Source of the DNA: Acidobacteriota bacterium | GTDB taxonomy: Bacteria > Acidobacteriota > Terriglobia > Versatilivoradales > Versatilivoraceae | Assembly (NCBI GenBank): GCA_028875575.1 | Contig: JAPPDF010000099.1 | Span: forward strand, 1 to 32,871 | DNA: 32,871 bases | Reading direction: 5' to 3' | In this document: one piece after another, positions 7,800 through 14,915 of the stretch | Layout of the letters: each line of letters starts with the position of its first letter | Position numbering within the stretch: position 1 is the stretch's first letter | Position numbers and translations under genes: made by a program | Notes under the pieces: generated by a model | Seen by the model: only the letters and a program-made list of their open reading frames with translations | Told to the model about the DNA's origin: nothing | Database searches by the model: none

Positions 7800-8168
7800 G
7801 AATTTCTTGATTTCCAGTCGTGGCGATCCGAAGTTGATCAGCATGGCGTCGCGTTGACCGGATGCACGCAGATAGCCCAGCACTTGTCCGGCATGTTCGG
7901 GAGTCAGCACTTTGCAGGCTTTCAATTCAAGGATGAGGCAGTTTTCTACAAACAAGTCAGCAAAGTAGTTGCCAAGGATCGCACCGTCCTCATCCCGTAC
8001 CTGCAGGGCTCTTTGTCGTTCGACAGCCAGTCCAATTTTTCTCAGACGGTGGGCCATCCCGTTTTCGTATACCTTCTCGAGATGCCCGTTGCGAAGATAT
8101 CCATGCAGGTCGAAGGCCGTCTGCCGGATCTGATCGCACAAATCCCTCATGCCTTGGTCGTTTCTCAT
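7791..8168 (-). CDS. GxxExxY protein (PD-(D/E)XK nuclease-like)
   Basis: A 125-residue protein of the GxxExxY family. The name-giving motif GHLEKVY occupies residues 28-34. The restriction-nuclease-like core follows, with Asp71 and ELK (81-83) in the arrangement D..ExK of PD-(D/E)XK enzymes, and a C-terminal GQVLGYLRASGQRDAMLINFGSPRLEIKKFI. The biological role of the family is not established; its genes are often scattered between unrelated genes. Here it separates pilN from pilOP, genes that are usually adjacent, and is bounded by imperfect inverted repeats, so it is probably an insertion. Its direction matches the operon, which may let the pil transcript read through it. Confidence 0.9.
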   Translation of the reverse strand: MRNDQGMRDLCDQIRQTAFDLHGYLRNGHLEKVYENGMAHRLRKIGLAVERQRALQVRDEDGAILGNYFADLFVENCLILELKACKVLTPEHAGQVLGYLRASGQRDAMLINFGSPRLEIKKFIL

Positions 8169-8179
8169 CGTTCCGCTCT

Positions 8180-8206
8180 ATTTGTGTTTTTGTGCCTTTT
8201 GTGGTC
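8180..8206 (-). repeat. Right inverted repeat bounding the GxxExxY insertion
   Basis: This is the partner of 7771-7799; read on the minus strand it gives ACCACAAAAGGCACAAAAACAC. It lies 12 bp before the GxxExxY start codon. Just outside the two repeats stand TGCTGTCTAAC (left) and TGCTGCTAAC (right), which may be a decayed target duplication, though this could be chance. Confidence 0.65.
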
Positions 8207-8287
8207 ATTGCTGCTAACGCTCCCGCTGCGGAATGCTGCAAACGCCTCAATAGATAATCTCCGGGCTCTGGGCACCTCCCGAGCCTT

Positions 8288-8911
8288 TCACTCCAGATCG
8301 CCCGTTCCGCCGGACGCCTCCTCCACCCCCTTGCCGGGTTCCTCGGGAACAGCCCCCACAAAGGAAACGGCGAAGGCGTAGTGGCCGTTCTGTTCCTGGA
8401 AATGGATGAGTTCTACTCCATGGAATTCGGCGGCGTGCTGCAAACGAGCGATGAACTCCGAAACCCGGGAGGATTCCCCCGAGACCAGGCCGCGGAGCGA
8501 GAAAGCCCCGTCCTTCCGGCTCAGTTCCCGAAGACGCAGCCCCGGAACCACCTCGACGCAATCGCTCAGCACATCCAGCACCCTGACCGGATACGCCTGG
8601 AGCGCCCTGAACCGCTCAATGTCCCGGATACGCCGCTCCATCCCCCGGCCCTGTTGTTCCAGCCCCTGAAGTTCCCGGGCCAGGTCCTGGTGGTCCTGCT
8701 TCTGCCGGCGCACCTGCTGAATGCGAGCCTCCAGCCGCTGACCAAGGGCCGCCTGCTCCATGCGCCAATTCAGGACGACGGTCGCCGCGCCCAGGGTCAT
8801 ACCCAGGGCCAACAACCTCTGAAGAGTGCGACCCCGGTCGACCCGGCCCGACCGTGCCGGCGGACCCGCCAACCCGGCTCCGGCATCGCCCAGCAGGTTG
8901 ATCCTAATCAT
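8288..8911 (-). CDS. pilN: Type IV pilus inner-membrane protein PilN
   Basis: A 207-residue PilN. The N-terminus MIRINLLGD is the conserved short cytoplasmic segment that docks into PilM. It is followed by a single membrane helix (about 32-47, LLALGMTLGAATVVLNW), a coiled coil rich in Gln/Arg/Glu (about 50-100), and the periplasmic ferredoxin-like domain (..YPVRVLDVLSDCVEVVPGLRLRELSRKDGAFSLRGLV..). It pairs with PilO to form the alignment complex of the pilus machine. The start overlaps the end of pilM by 8 bp, so the two are translationally coupled. The C-terminal tail after about residue 185 is Gly/Glu-rich and not conserved. Confidence 0.93.
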   Translation of the reverse strand: MIRINLLGDAGAGLAGPPARSGRVDRGRTLQRLLALGMTLGAATVVLNWRMEQAALGQRLEARIQQVRRQKQDHQDLARELQGLEQQGRGMERRIRDIERFRALQAYPVRVLDVLSDCVEVVPGLRLRELSRKDGAFSLRGLVSGESSRVSEFIARLQHAAEFHGVELIHFQEQNGHYAFAVSFVGAVPEEPGKGVEEASGGTGDLE

Positions 8912-9956
8912 GGAAGCCCCTTAGAGCCAGACCCACCGCCACCGCCAGGCTGGGAGCCTTCCGGTAGAGAGTCTCCTCCCCGACACCTCTCCCGACGGCA
9001 ATGCTCCTGAAGGGGTCCAAGGGCTCCAGGGGAAGATCGAGCCCGTTCTGCATCCGGTCGATCAGCCCCGCCAGTTCGGAGCACCCGCCACTCACGTACA
9101 CCCGCTGTATGGATTCGCCCTCGTCGGCGGCTTCAAACAGGTCCAGGGTCTTGCGAATCTCCAGCACCAGGGTCTCCGTCGCCGATTGGAGAAGTGCGGC
9201 CGACGGACAGGCTTCCAGGGCTTCCACCGCGCTCTCCTTTTTCAACCGCTCGGCTTCCTCGAAACCGATCCCGAGCTGCTTCTGCAGCAATTCGGTCAAC
9301 TGGTGGCCGCCTGCCGACAAGTCACGGGTAAACAGCGGGAGGCCGCCCCGGGTCACCACCACGTTGGTGACGCCGGCTCCGATATGGAGCAGGGCGGCCG
9401 TAACCGAGGAGCCGGGACCGTAGTTGGCCTCGTAGGCGTTCTGCAGGGCAAAGCCGTCCACATCCACGATCACGGGAGAGAGGCCGGCCCCGGCGATGGC
9501 CTGGAGGCGGCTCGCAATCCTCTCCTTGCGGGCTGCCACCAGCAGAACCTGGGTGTCGTCCCTGCCGGTGACGCTTGCCAGAACCTGGTGGTCCAGATGC
9601 ACGTCCGACAGATCGAAGGGAATGACCTGCCGGGCTTCCCACTGGATGGATTCCTCCAGTTCTTCCCGGCTCATCGCCGGCAGGGTGAGCTTCTTGACGA
9701 TCACCGAGTTTCCCGAAACCGAGGTGGCCACCCTTCGGGACCTGATCCGGCTGCGGCTGAAGACCCTGCGGATGGCTGCTGACACCGAGTCCGCATCCTC
9801 GATGGCCCCCTCGGCCACCGCCCCCGGCTCCAGGGGCTCCAGCCCGGCTCGAACCAACTCGAAACCGGACCGGACACGGCGCAGTTCCACCGCCTTGACG
9901 GCGCTGGATCCCAAGTCCAGGCCTGCCAGGGATTCGGCTCCGGAAAACAGACCCAT
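8904..9956 (-). CDS. pilM: Type IV pilus actin-like ATPase PilM
   Basis: A 350-residue cytoplasmic actin/FtsA-like protein that binds the PilN N-terminus. The phosphate-1 motif GLDLGSSAVKAVEL (12-25) opens the fold; other conserved parts are ESIQWEARQVIPFDLSDVHLDHQVL, the nucleotide-binding LLHIGAGVTNVVV and YVSGGCSELAGL. I chose the ATG at 9956, seven bases after GCAGGAG; an in-frame TTG two codons earlier is too close to that site. This is the first gene of the pil operon, and a near-consensus promoter lies about 170 bp upstream. Confidence 0.94.
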   Translation of the reverse strand: MGLFSGAESLAGLDLGSSAVKAVELRRVRSGFELVRAGLEPLEPGAVAEGAIEDADSVSAAIRRVFSRSRIRSRRVATSVSGNSVIVKKLTLPAMSREELEESIQWEARQVIPFDLSDVHLDHQVLASVTGRDDTQVLLVAARKERIASRLQAIAGAGLSPVIVDVDGFALQNAYEANYGPGSSVTAALLHIGAGVTNVVVTRGGLPLFTRDLSAGGHQLTELLQKQLGIGFEEAERLKKESAVEALEACPSAALLQSATETLVLEIRKTLDLFEAADEGESIQRVYVSGGCSELAGLIDRMQNGLDLPLEPLDPFRSIAVGRGVGEETLYRKAPSLAVAVGLALRGFHD

Positions 9957-10126
9957 CCGCAAACTCCTGCAAAGCCACGTGGGGAGGGGAAAAGGAGGGA
10001 GAATGCGGCAGAGCGCGGACGCCCGGAGGAGAGCAATCAGGGGACCGCTTGCCGGTCTGCTACGGTCTCAAAAACCGAACCGACCGACCGACGAGGAAGA
10101 TGCAACGGGAGGGAGTAAACAGGAAA

Positions 10127-10155
10127 ATCTTAAGGTGAAAGGGAACCGCTGTCAA
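10127..10155 (-). promoter_or_regulatory. Sigma70-type promoter of the pil operon
   Basis: On the minus strand a perfect -35 (TTGACA) is followed after exactly 17 bp by TAAGAT. Transcription would start near 10120 and leave a leader of about 160 nt before pilM, containing several purine-rich GGAG stretches. This is the best consensus promoter in the window. Confidence 0.65.
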
Positions 10156-10198
10156 GTTGGTATGACGCAGGCATACCCCTCTCAAGCCCAGCTTGCCA

Positions 10199-10292
10199 TG
10201 ATACAATAACCAATGATCCGCCAACATCGGAAATTCATGACTTGTCTGATCGCCCTCTCGGCAGGTTCGTTACAGTGAAAGGAGCATCGACA
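10199..10292 (+). promoter_or_regulatory. Conserved promoter and leader of small coiled-coil gene 1
   Basis: TGATACAAT at 10199-10207 is an extended -10 (TG-N-TACAAT). The -10 lies 91 bp before the ATG at 10293. The leader shares the blocks GACTTGTCTGATC..CCCTC.CGGCAGGTTCGT..ACAGTGAAAGGAGCATCGACA with the leaders at 10649, 13471 and 14029. No clear -35 is visible, as is common with extended -10 promoters. Confidence 0.5.
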
Positions 10293-10529
10293 ATGAAGAT
10301 CAGCCCGGAGTTGATCGCTATTTGCATCCTTGGCGTAGCTTTGGTCAGCCTCGGATGGAAGGTCTCGACCGACACCCGACAGGAGTTGAAGCAAGAAATT
10401 TACCATGTCCGAGAAGACGTGGCCGTTCTTGGCGATCGCATCGGCAGCCTGGAGCAGCGCATGGCCCGATTGGAAGGCTGGATTGAGGGTCGCTTTACCG
10501 AGGAATTGAAGGCCAAGCCCGCCAAGTAG
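10293..10529 (+). CDS. Small one-TM coiled-coil protein, paralog 1
   Basis: A 78-residue protein. MKISPELIAICILGVALVSL forms a short membrane anchor, GWKV marks the boundary, and the rest is an amphipathic charged helix ending in the family signature RMARLEGWIEGRF before a Lys-rich tail. The ATG is preceded by AAGGAG at eight bases. It is one of four paralogs (with 10744, 13566 and 14124) that share sequence and leader. Its function is unknown; the anchor-plus-coiled-coil shape suggests a membrane-associated oligomer. It has its own promoter and terminator, so it is monocistronic, divergent from the pil operon. Confidence 0.75.
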   Translation: MKISPELIAICILGVALVSLGWKVSTDTRQELKQEIYHVREDVAVLGDRIGSLEQRMARLEGWIEGRFTEELKAKPAK

Positions 10530-10568
10530 CTGCTCCTTGCTGTCACTGCCTACGCAACTTTCTGAAAG

Positions 10569-10591
10569 CCCCGGCCGGCGGCCGGGGTTTT
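10569..10591 (+). terminator. Intrinsic terminator of small gene 1
   Basis: CCCCGGCC-GGC-GGCCGGGG is a perfect 8-bp GC stem followed by TTTTCTGTTT, 39 bp after the stop codon. AAAG precedes the stem. Confidence 0.85.
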
Positions 10592-10648
10592 CTGTTTCCA
10601 GCCCCCCAAGCGCTGTGCAGACTCCCTCCACTCATGTTCCGCCTATCG

Positions 10649-10743
10649 TGGTAGACTGGGAACGTGAGTTGTCAACAACAGAAATCATTGACTTGTCCGA
10701 TCTCCCTCGCAGCAGGTTCGTCACAGTGAAAGGAGCATCGACA
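10649..10743 (+). promoter_or_regulatory. Conserved promoter and leader of small coiled-coil gene 2
   Basis: TGGTAGACT at 10649-10657 is an extended -10, with the hexamer 92 bp before the ATG at 10744. The leader repeats the family blocks GAGTTGTCAACAACAGAA, GACTTGTC.GATCTCCCTC and GTGAAAGGAGCATCGACA. Confidence 0.55.
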
Positions 10744-10944
10744 ATGAATATCAGTCCGGAGTTGATTGCCATCGCCATTCTCGGAGTATCCCTGGTCAGC
10801 CTGGGATGGAAGGTGACCGGAGACTTGAGCGGGGAAATCCATCTTGTCCGAGAAGATGTGGCCGATCTCAGAGAACGGATGGCTCGGCTGGAAGGACTGT
10901 TCGAGGGATTTACCAGGGGAGAATTGATCAAGGAAAAGAAGTGA
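10744..10944 (+). CDS. Small one-TM coiled-coil protein, paralog 2
   Basis: A 66-residue protein, the shortest of the four paralogs. It has the same anchor (MNISPELIAIAILGVSLVSL) and GWKVTGDL junction. The coiled coil lacks one heptad block compared with paralog 1, and the signature is changed to RMARLEGLFEGF with a charged tail (GELIKEKK). AAGGAG precedes the ATG by eight bases. The start was chosen there because all paralogs begin at this point and upstream codons are leader sequence. Function unknown. Confidence 0.75.
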   Translation: MNISPELIAIAILGVSLVSLGWKVTGDLSGEIHLVREDVADLRERMARLEGLFEGFTRGELIKEKK

Positions 10945-11000
10945 CGGCAGCCCCGGGCTCATCCCTGGGGCCGGACGCTGACGCAACCTTGGCGGCAACG

Positions 11001-11033
11001 AAAAACCCCCGGGTCGAGCCCGGGGGTTTTTTG
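11001..11033. terminator. Bidirectional intrinsic terminator
   Basis: AAAAACCCCCGGG-TCGAG-CCCGGGGGTTTTT is a perfect 13-bp inverted repeat with A and T runs on the two sides. It can end the plus-strand small gene 2 transcript and the convergent minus-strand HEAT-repeat gene, whose stop lies 67 bp to the right. Confidence 0.9.
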
Positions 11034-11099
11034 TTTTCGTCACCGGCAGAAACTTCGGAGTCTGGGGGAAACTCAAAAAGCCTCGACTGAACCACGCCC

Positions 11100-12452
11100 T
11101 TACCGCGCCCCGATGCGGCGCAGGGCCCGGGTGGCTTCCGACACCACCCCGGTGTCGTCGTCCTTCAAAAGGGGCCGCAGTTTCTCGGCGGTAGCGCTGT
11201 CCCCGATCTGCCCCAGGACCAGGCAGAGTCGCCTGCGGATCAAGGGGTTGCTGTCATTCAGGTAGTTCACCAGCTCCGGCGCCACCCGCGTCTTCAATTC
11301 GAGCAGGTAGGCCTGGGCTTGCTGGTGGATCGTCCGCTCCTTGAGGGCCGCCACCATCTGGTCCAGGTACTCCGTGCGTCCCAGGCCGTAGAGAGCAAAG
11401 CTCATGGCCAGCCGAGGGGCGGGCTTCTTCTCGGCCAGAAAGGCCTTCGACACATCCCCCGCCACCGAATCATCTCCCGCCCGGCCGATGCCCTCGGCGG
11501 CAAACTGGCGGTACCTGGGACCTCCGTCGCTCAGGTGGCGCCGAAACACGGGCAGCGATCTGGGGTCGCCGATGAGCGCCATGGCCTCCAAGCAATTCAG
11601 CCGGACATCGCGGCCGGGATTCTGGTCGTAGAGTGTCTGAATCTGAGGCAGCGCCTCCAGGCTCTTGAACAGGCCCAGGGTCAGGAGGGCCTCGTTGCGC
11701 ACCTTCTTGTTGGTGTTCAGAAGATAGGGCTGGACCTCCCCTGCCACCGAGCGGTCCCTGATCTTGTAGAACGCCCGCAGAATGGCCACCTGCAGATTGG
11801 GCTCGGCGCCGTTCATCCCCTCCACCATCTTGGGAATGGCCGCCTTTCCACGCAACACCCCCAAGGCGTTGGCCGCATAGAAGCGTACCTCTCTATGGGA
11901 GTCGCGCAGGCGCGCGGCAATGCCGTCAATGACCGCCGGAGCCACCTTCACGTCGGGCTCGATGACGGTGTCGTCGCTGGGTACCGGGCCGCTGAAGGGA
12001 TTCAGCCGCGCGTAGAGGCGCTTGGCCTCCCGGGTCAGGAAAGAGCTGGCGTCCTTCTCGGTATAGAGGTTGACCAGGGCGATGACGGCCTCCCGGCGAA
12101 CTTCGGGCACCCCGTCCTCGAGAGCCTTCAACAGCATGGTGACGGCGCCGGTATCCCTGATCAGACCCAAGGACTTGACGGCTGCGCGGCGAACCTCGGG
12201 ATCCTTGTCCCCTACCGCCCCCAGCAGCGGGGGCGTAGCCTCCCGGCTGAGCGTCTCGCCAAGCTCGCGGGCCGCCTTCCTGCGGTCACCGGCCTTCTTG
12301 CTTTTCAGCTTTTCTCGCAGTCCCTCAATAGAATCCCCCATGGCAAAGGGGACCAGCGGGGCTCCGGCGGGGCACAGGAGGAGCAATCCACTCGCCAGGC
12401 CCACCAGCAGGATGCGGCAGAACTCTTTTCTCGCCCTGCAGGAAACGCTCAT
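11100..12452 (-). CDS. Exported HEAT-repeat (PBS-lyase-type) protein
   Basis: A 450-residue protein with a signal sequence or signal anchor (about 1-37, ILLVGLASGLLLLCPAGAPL). It is then almost wholly alpha-helical HEAT repeats of about 31 residues, such as DRRKAARELGETL..ATPPLLGAVGDKDPEVRRAAVKSLGLIRD and LIRRRLCLVLGQIGDSATAEKLRPLLKDDDTGVVSEATRALRRIG at the end. HEAT solenoids are scaffolds for protein binding; no catalytic motif is visible, so no partner can be named. GAGGG precedes the ATG. It lies 92 bp after the DUF2085 gene in the same direction and shares the bidirectional terminator at 11001-11033. Confidence 0.88.
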   Translation of the reverse strand: MSVSCRARKEFCRILLVGLASGLLLLCPAGAPLVPFAMGDSIEGLREKLKSKKAGDRRKAARELGETLSREATPPLLGAVGDKDPEVRRAAVKSLGLIRDTGAVTMLLKALEDGVPEVRREAVIALVNLYTEKDASSFLTREAKRLYARLNPFSGPVPSDDTVIEPDVKVAPAVIDGIAARLRDSHREVRFYAANALGVLRGKAAIPKMVEGMNGAEPNLQVAILRAFYKIRDRSVAGEVQPYLLNTNKKVRNEALLTLGLFKSLEALPQIQTLYDQNPGRDVRLNCLEAMALIGDPRSLPVFRRHLSDGGPRYRQFAAEGIGRAGDDSVAGDVSKAFLAEKKPAPRLAMSFALYGLGRTEYLDQMVAALKERTIHQQAQAYLLELKTRVAPELVNYLNDSNPLIRRRLCLVLGQIGDSATAEKLRPLLKDDDTGVVSEATRALRRIGAR

Positions 12453-12544
12453 GCTTCCCTCTCTTCTGACTCAGACCGATCCAATCCGGGATGGAGCTGC
12501 GCTCTTGCGGACGCCACACTCTTGCAGCTGCTTCACCCTCCAGG

Positions 12545-13057
12545 TCATTGTCCCATATTCCCGCGGTGGGGTACAGGCCGCGCGAGGGGTCGGCACTCCA
12601 GGTACAGCGTCACATAGAGCCCCAACGCCGTGCCTGCCAGACCGCCGGTGACGACCCGCGACCAGAGGGTGCTGTGCCACACTCCCGCCAGGTCCAGGCC
12701 GGCGTCCAGGGCGGTGAGCAGGAGCGGGCCCAGCAGCAGGGCCCGATGGCCCAGAATCCAGCCCGCGTGCCCCCGGACCGGCGCAGCCAGCAGCACGCCC
12801 AGGAACCCGCCCAGGTAGAGAGCCAGGCAGCGGGTGCATACCGGCAGGAAGACGCCCGCAAGGCTGAGGGACCGTTGGGGGTCCTGGTGGCAGAGGTGGG
12901 AAAAGAGGAACCGAACCGACAGGGCCACCCCGGCCTCTCCCTGGAGAACCAGCCAGGGGAACAGCAGAATGGCGGCGCAGCAAATCCCGGAACCCGCCAG
13001 CAGAAGTGGCCAAGGCCAGCGACGGCGGGACTGTCGGGAAGAATGGGTGGGGTTCAT
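12545..13057 (-). CDS. DUF2085 family integral membrane protein
   Basis: A 170-residue membrane protein of unknown function. The family hallmark SHLCHQDPQRS (53-63) followed by PVCTRCLALYLGGFLG (72-87) is present; the Cys and His residues suggest metal or redox binding. There are about four membrane helices (18-38, 68-92, 100-120 and 130-152), and the N-terminus is Arg-rich (cytoplasmic). No strong ribosome site precedes the ATG. It probably heads a two-gene unit with the HEAT protein. Its upstream side runs directly into repeat copy B. Confidence 0.85.
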   Translation of the reverse strand: MNPTHSSRQSRRRWPWPLLLAGSGICCAAILLFPWLVLQGEAGVALSVRFLFSHLCHQDPQRSLSLAGVFLPVCTRCLALYLGGFLGVLLAAPVRGHAGWILGHRALLLGPLLLTALDAGLDLAGVWHSTLWSRVVTGGLAGTALGLYVTLYLECRPLARPVPHRGNMGQ

Positions 13058-13087
13058 GGAGGTCCGGCTGCCCGGGTTATTACGTCT

Positions 13088-13380
13088 GGGGCGTCATTCT
13101 GGAGAAGCTGTGCGTTCCGAACGGGTGCTTCCTATTCGCCGCATTCGCGGCTAGGTTGGCGCGAAACCGATACGACCCCGGGCTGCCGCCTCCGCTACCC
13201 AGAGGACTCCGGGTTTGCTGCCAAACGCGACTCCCCCCGGCCTCCTCTTTGCTCACCCCGCAGGCGACACGAGGCCGCGGCTTCGCAGCTCTATAAGGAT
13301 GGCCTGTAAGAAACGTTTCCTCGGTTCAACACGTCAACCGCAGCCTCGCAGCTCTCGCCTAAGCAACGACACTGCCTGCG
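13088..13380 (+). repeat. Dispersed repeat R, copy B
   Basis: It begins GGGCGTCATTCTGGAG and contains GGTGCTTCCTATTCGCCGC, GCCGCATTCGCGGCTAGGTTG, GCTCTATAAGGATGGCCTGTA and ends CGACACTGC. Compared with the other copies, the central CCCCGGG palindrome is broken by about 80 bp of unrelated sequence (13190-13270). The copy separates the DUF2085 gene from small gene 3. Confidence 0.75.
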
Positions 13381-13470
13381 GATAGGATTTTTCAATAGTG
13401 TATCTACGGCGGGTAATTCAATTCCCGCCTCGCGCCATACAGGCTTTCTTCTTTCGAGTCGGGCCTATTG

Positions 13471-13565
13471 TGGTAGTCTTTTTCTGTGAGTTGTCAACAA
13501 CAGAACCATTTGCCTTGTCTGATCTCCCTCTCAGCGGGTCCGTTATACTGGGAGGAGAATCAGCG
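13471..13565 (+). promoter_or_regulatory. Conserved promoter and leader of small coiled-coil gene 3
   Basis: TGGTAGTCT at 13471-13479 is the extended -10, with its hexamer 92 bp before the ATG at 13566. The leader again has GAGTTGTCAACAACAGAAC, CTTGTCTGATCTCCCTCTC and ends GGAGGAGAATCAGCG. Confidence 0.55.
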
Positions 13566-13856
13566 ATGACCATCAGTGCGGAATTGATTGCGATCGGCAT
13601 TCTGGGGGTATCCCTGGTCAGCCTCGGATGGAAGGTGACCGGAGACTTGCGCCAGGAAATCCACCAGGTGACCGTAGACCTCCGACAGGAAATCCACCAG
13701 GTACGCCAAGATGTTACCGTACTTGGCGATCGCATCGGCGGCCTGGAGCACCGCATGGGCAAGCTGGAGCAGCGCATGGCCCGGTTGGAAGGCTGGATCG
13801 AGGGTCGCTTTGTCAAGCAACCGGAGTTGAAGGCCAAGCCGGCACCCAGCCGCTGA
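13566..13856 (+). CDS. Small one-TM coiled-coil protein, paralog 3
   Basis: A 96-residue paralog: membrane anchor MTISAELIAIGILGVSLVSL, GWKVTGDL junction, then two copies of DLRQEIHQV, the shared QDVTVLGDRIGGLEHRMG block, signature RMARLEGWIEGRF and a tail KQPELKAKPAPSR. The extra RQEIHQV unit explains its greater length than paralogs 1 and 2. The ATG follows GGAGGAG with a spacing of about nine bases. With paralog 4 it forms a tandem duplication offset by 558 bp that includes promoter and 3' flank. Just after the stop, CCGAGTGTC/GACGCTCGG can pair but lacks a T-run. Confidence 0.75.
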   Translation: MTISAELIAIGILGVSLVSLGWKVTGDLRQEIHQVTVDLRQEIHQVRQDVTVLGDRIGGLEHRMGKLEQRMARLEGWIEGRFVKQPELKAKPAPSR

Positions 13857-14028
13857 CCGAGTGTCACTCCCACCTGACGCTCGGCAGGTTCGTATCTGTC
13901 TCCCTTACATTAATTGGTATCCCCGAAGACGCTGCCGGTGCTTCAGCGCGCGCGGCATCCCAACGGTTTGCCGACTCCCGCATGAGGGAAATCCGCTTGA
14001 GCTCAATTCGTTCAAGTCGGGCCTTTCG

Positions 14029-14123
14029 TGGTACACTGGCTTCGTAAGTCTTCAACAAAAGAACATCTTGCCCTGTCTGATCTCCCTCTCGGCAAGTCCG
14101 AAAAAGTGGAAGGAGAATCAGCG
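14029..14123 (+). promoter_or_regulatory. Conserved promoter and leader of small coiled-coil gene 4
   Basis: TGGTACACT at 14029-14037 is the extended -10, with its hexamer 92 bp before the ATG at 14124. The leader has TCTTCAACAAAAGAAC, CCTGTCTGATCTCCCTCTCGGCA and AAGGAGAATCAGCG. Confidence 0.55.
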
Positions 14124-14426
14124 ATGACCATCAGCGCGGAATTGATTGCGATCGGCATTCTGGGTGTGTCCCTGGTCAGCCTTGGATGGAAGGTGACCGG
14201 AGACTTGCGCCAGGAAATTCACGACGTGCGCAATAAGGTGACTAGTGAGCTGCGCCAGGAAATCCACCAGGTACGCCAAGATGTTACCGTACTTGGCGAT
14301 CGCATCGGCAGCCTGGACCACCGCATGGGCAAGCTGGAACAGCGCATGGCCCGGTTGGAAGGCTGGATCGAGGGTCGCTTTGTCAAGCAACCGGAGTTGA
14401 AGGCCAAGCCGGCACCCAGCCGTTGA
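14124..14426 (+). CDS. Small one-TM coiled-coil protein, paralog 4
   Basis: A 100-residue paralog, identical to paralog 3 in the anchor and the last ~50 residues except for a few substitutions (GSLDHRMG for GGLEHRMG). It differs in the middle, where HDVRNKVTSELRQ replaces HQVTVDLRQ. AAGGAG precedes the ATG. The same Lys/Pro-rich tail is present. The near-identity with paralog 3 points to a recent tandem duplication. Function unknown. Repeat copy C follows about 110 bp downstream. Confidence 0.75.
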   Translation: MTISAELIAIGILGVSLVSLGWKVTGDLRQEIHDVRNKVTSELRQEIHQVRQDVTVLGDRIGSLDHRMGKLEQRMARLEGWIEGRFVKQPELKAKPAPSR

Positions 14427-14534
14427 CTGAGGGTCGCTCCCGCCTGACGCTTGGCACGTTCGTATCCATCTCCCCTACATAAAATCGTTCACTTCGCGAC
14501 GCTACCGGCGCCAGCGATCCAATGGCTTGCGCCT

Positions 14535-14760
14535 AGGGTGGCGTTCTGGAGGGGTTGTGCGTAATCCGACGGTGCTTCTAATTCGCCGCCTACGCGGCTA
14601 GGTTCGTGCAGAACCCATACGACCCCGGGCTGCCGCCCGGGGCGACCCTAAGCCGCAGCTACGCTGCTCTAAAAGGATGGCCCGTAGGGTACGCTTCCTC
14701 GGACGAACCACGCCAACCGCGGTTTCACCGCTCTCCCCGAAATCACGACACTGCATGAAC
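14535..14760 (+). repeat. Dispersed repeat R, copy C
   Basis: A more diverged copy with GGTGGCGTTCTGGAG, GGTGCTTCTAATTCGCCGCCTACGCGGCTAGG, a perfect CCCCGGGC-TGCC-GCCCGGGG palindrome (14622-14641), AGCCGCAGCTACGCTGCTCT, AAGGATGGCCCGTAG and the terminal CACGACACTGC. It ends a few bases before the IS200-like element's left hairpin and is inverted relative to copies D and E on the other side of the transposase. Confidence 0.75.
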
Positions 14761-14766
14761 GCGACG

Positions 14767-14786
14767 ATTTAATGCGACCATTAAAT
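14767..14786. repeat. Perfect hairpin at the possible IS200 left end
   Basis: ATTTAATG-CGAC-CATTAAAT, an 8-bp perfect stem with a 4-base loop, AT-rich in a GC-rich setting and 130 bp upstream of the transposase start. IS200/IS605 transposases recognise such subterminal hairpins in single-stranded DNA. Confidence 0.65.
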
Positions 14787-14915
14787 GTCACGACACCGCG
14801 TGGACGTATCGATCTAAAATTGTCCCCTTTCTCCCTCACATCATTGTGCCGCAAACGCGGCCTCAACAAGATTCCATGGGCCTCAGCCCACGGAACTCAA
14901 TGGAGGGAATCAGCC

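Noticed and set aside
5274-7857. Long plus-strand frames across pilQ and pilOP.
   Set aside because: The minus-strand frames carry the STN, secretin, PilO and PilP motifs; the plus frames show none.
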